From: Callaeas wilsoni
Taxonomy: Eukaryota; Chordata; Aves; Passeriformes; Callaeidae
Assembly: GCA_013398955.1 (NCBI GenBank)
Contig: VWPU01012153.1
Span: forward strand, 1-64,000
Direction: 5' to 3'
DNA: 64,000 nucleotides
The notes beneath the pieces were generated by a model. The model was not told the DNA's origin. It was given only the letters and a program-made list of their open reading frames with translations, and did no database searches. The number at the start of each line of letters is the position of its first letter. Position 1 is the first letter of the stretch. This document shows, piece by piece, positions 61,421 through 64,000 of this stretch. Both the position numbers and the translations under genes were made by a program.

Positions 61421-64000
<2,580 letters not shown>

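Overview
The window is vertebrate, most likely from a songbird (passerine). It carries several CR1 LINE fragments with the avian 3' end, a tRNA-Ile/CR1 composite SINE that looks like the passerine element TguSINE1, and multi-exon genes with GT-AG introns. The gene order NUDT2 - KIF24 - UBAP1 matches human 9p13, which corresponds to the avian Z chromosome (established synteny; the Z placement here is inferred).

Layout. (1) 1-8550: no gene that I can support; a 20-bp tandem pyrimidine repeat and one SINE. (2) 8551-20252, plus strand: a complete gene for a type I membrane protein of about 416 residues. It has a signal peptide, a mannose-receptor-family cysteine-rich (ricin-B-like) lectin domain, a stalk, one membrane span and a tail ending in an FxNxxY-type endocytosis motif. 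I do not recognise it as a named gene and, from memory, human 9p13 has no equivalent at this position; it is the most interesting item here. (3) 23444-27280, minus strand: NUDT2 (Ap4A hydrolase), with an untranslated first exon at about 28466-28500. (4) 28505-28736: a CpG-island promoter shared head to head by NUDT2 and KIF24, holding a CRE, three CCAAT boxes and a TTTGAA (CHR) element. (5) 34314-55406, plus strand: KIF24, complete in 12 coding exons with 1413 codons and no break, plus a probable untranslated first exon ending at 28781. (6) 55407-60354: a tail-to-tail intergenic stretch with no recognisable gene. (7) 60355-62999 and beyond, minus strand: the 3' end of UBAP1 (last two coding exons and 3' UTR); the rest lies past the right edge.

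How they relate. The genes are independent eukaryotic units, not a pathway. KIF24 is a centriolar kinesin that restrains ciliogenesis, UBAP1 is an ESCRT-I subunit, and NUDT2 degrades dinucleoside polyphosphates. The lectin-like receptor is probably a cell-surface or endocytic glycan receptor (inference). All exon joins below were checked by reading phase by hand. No transcript evidence or database search was available.
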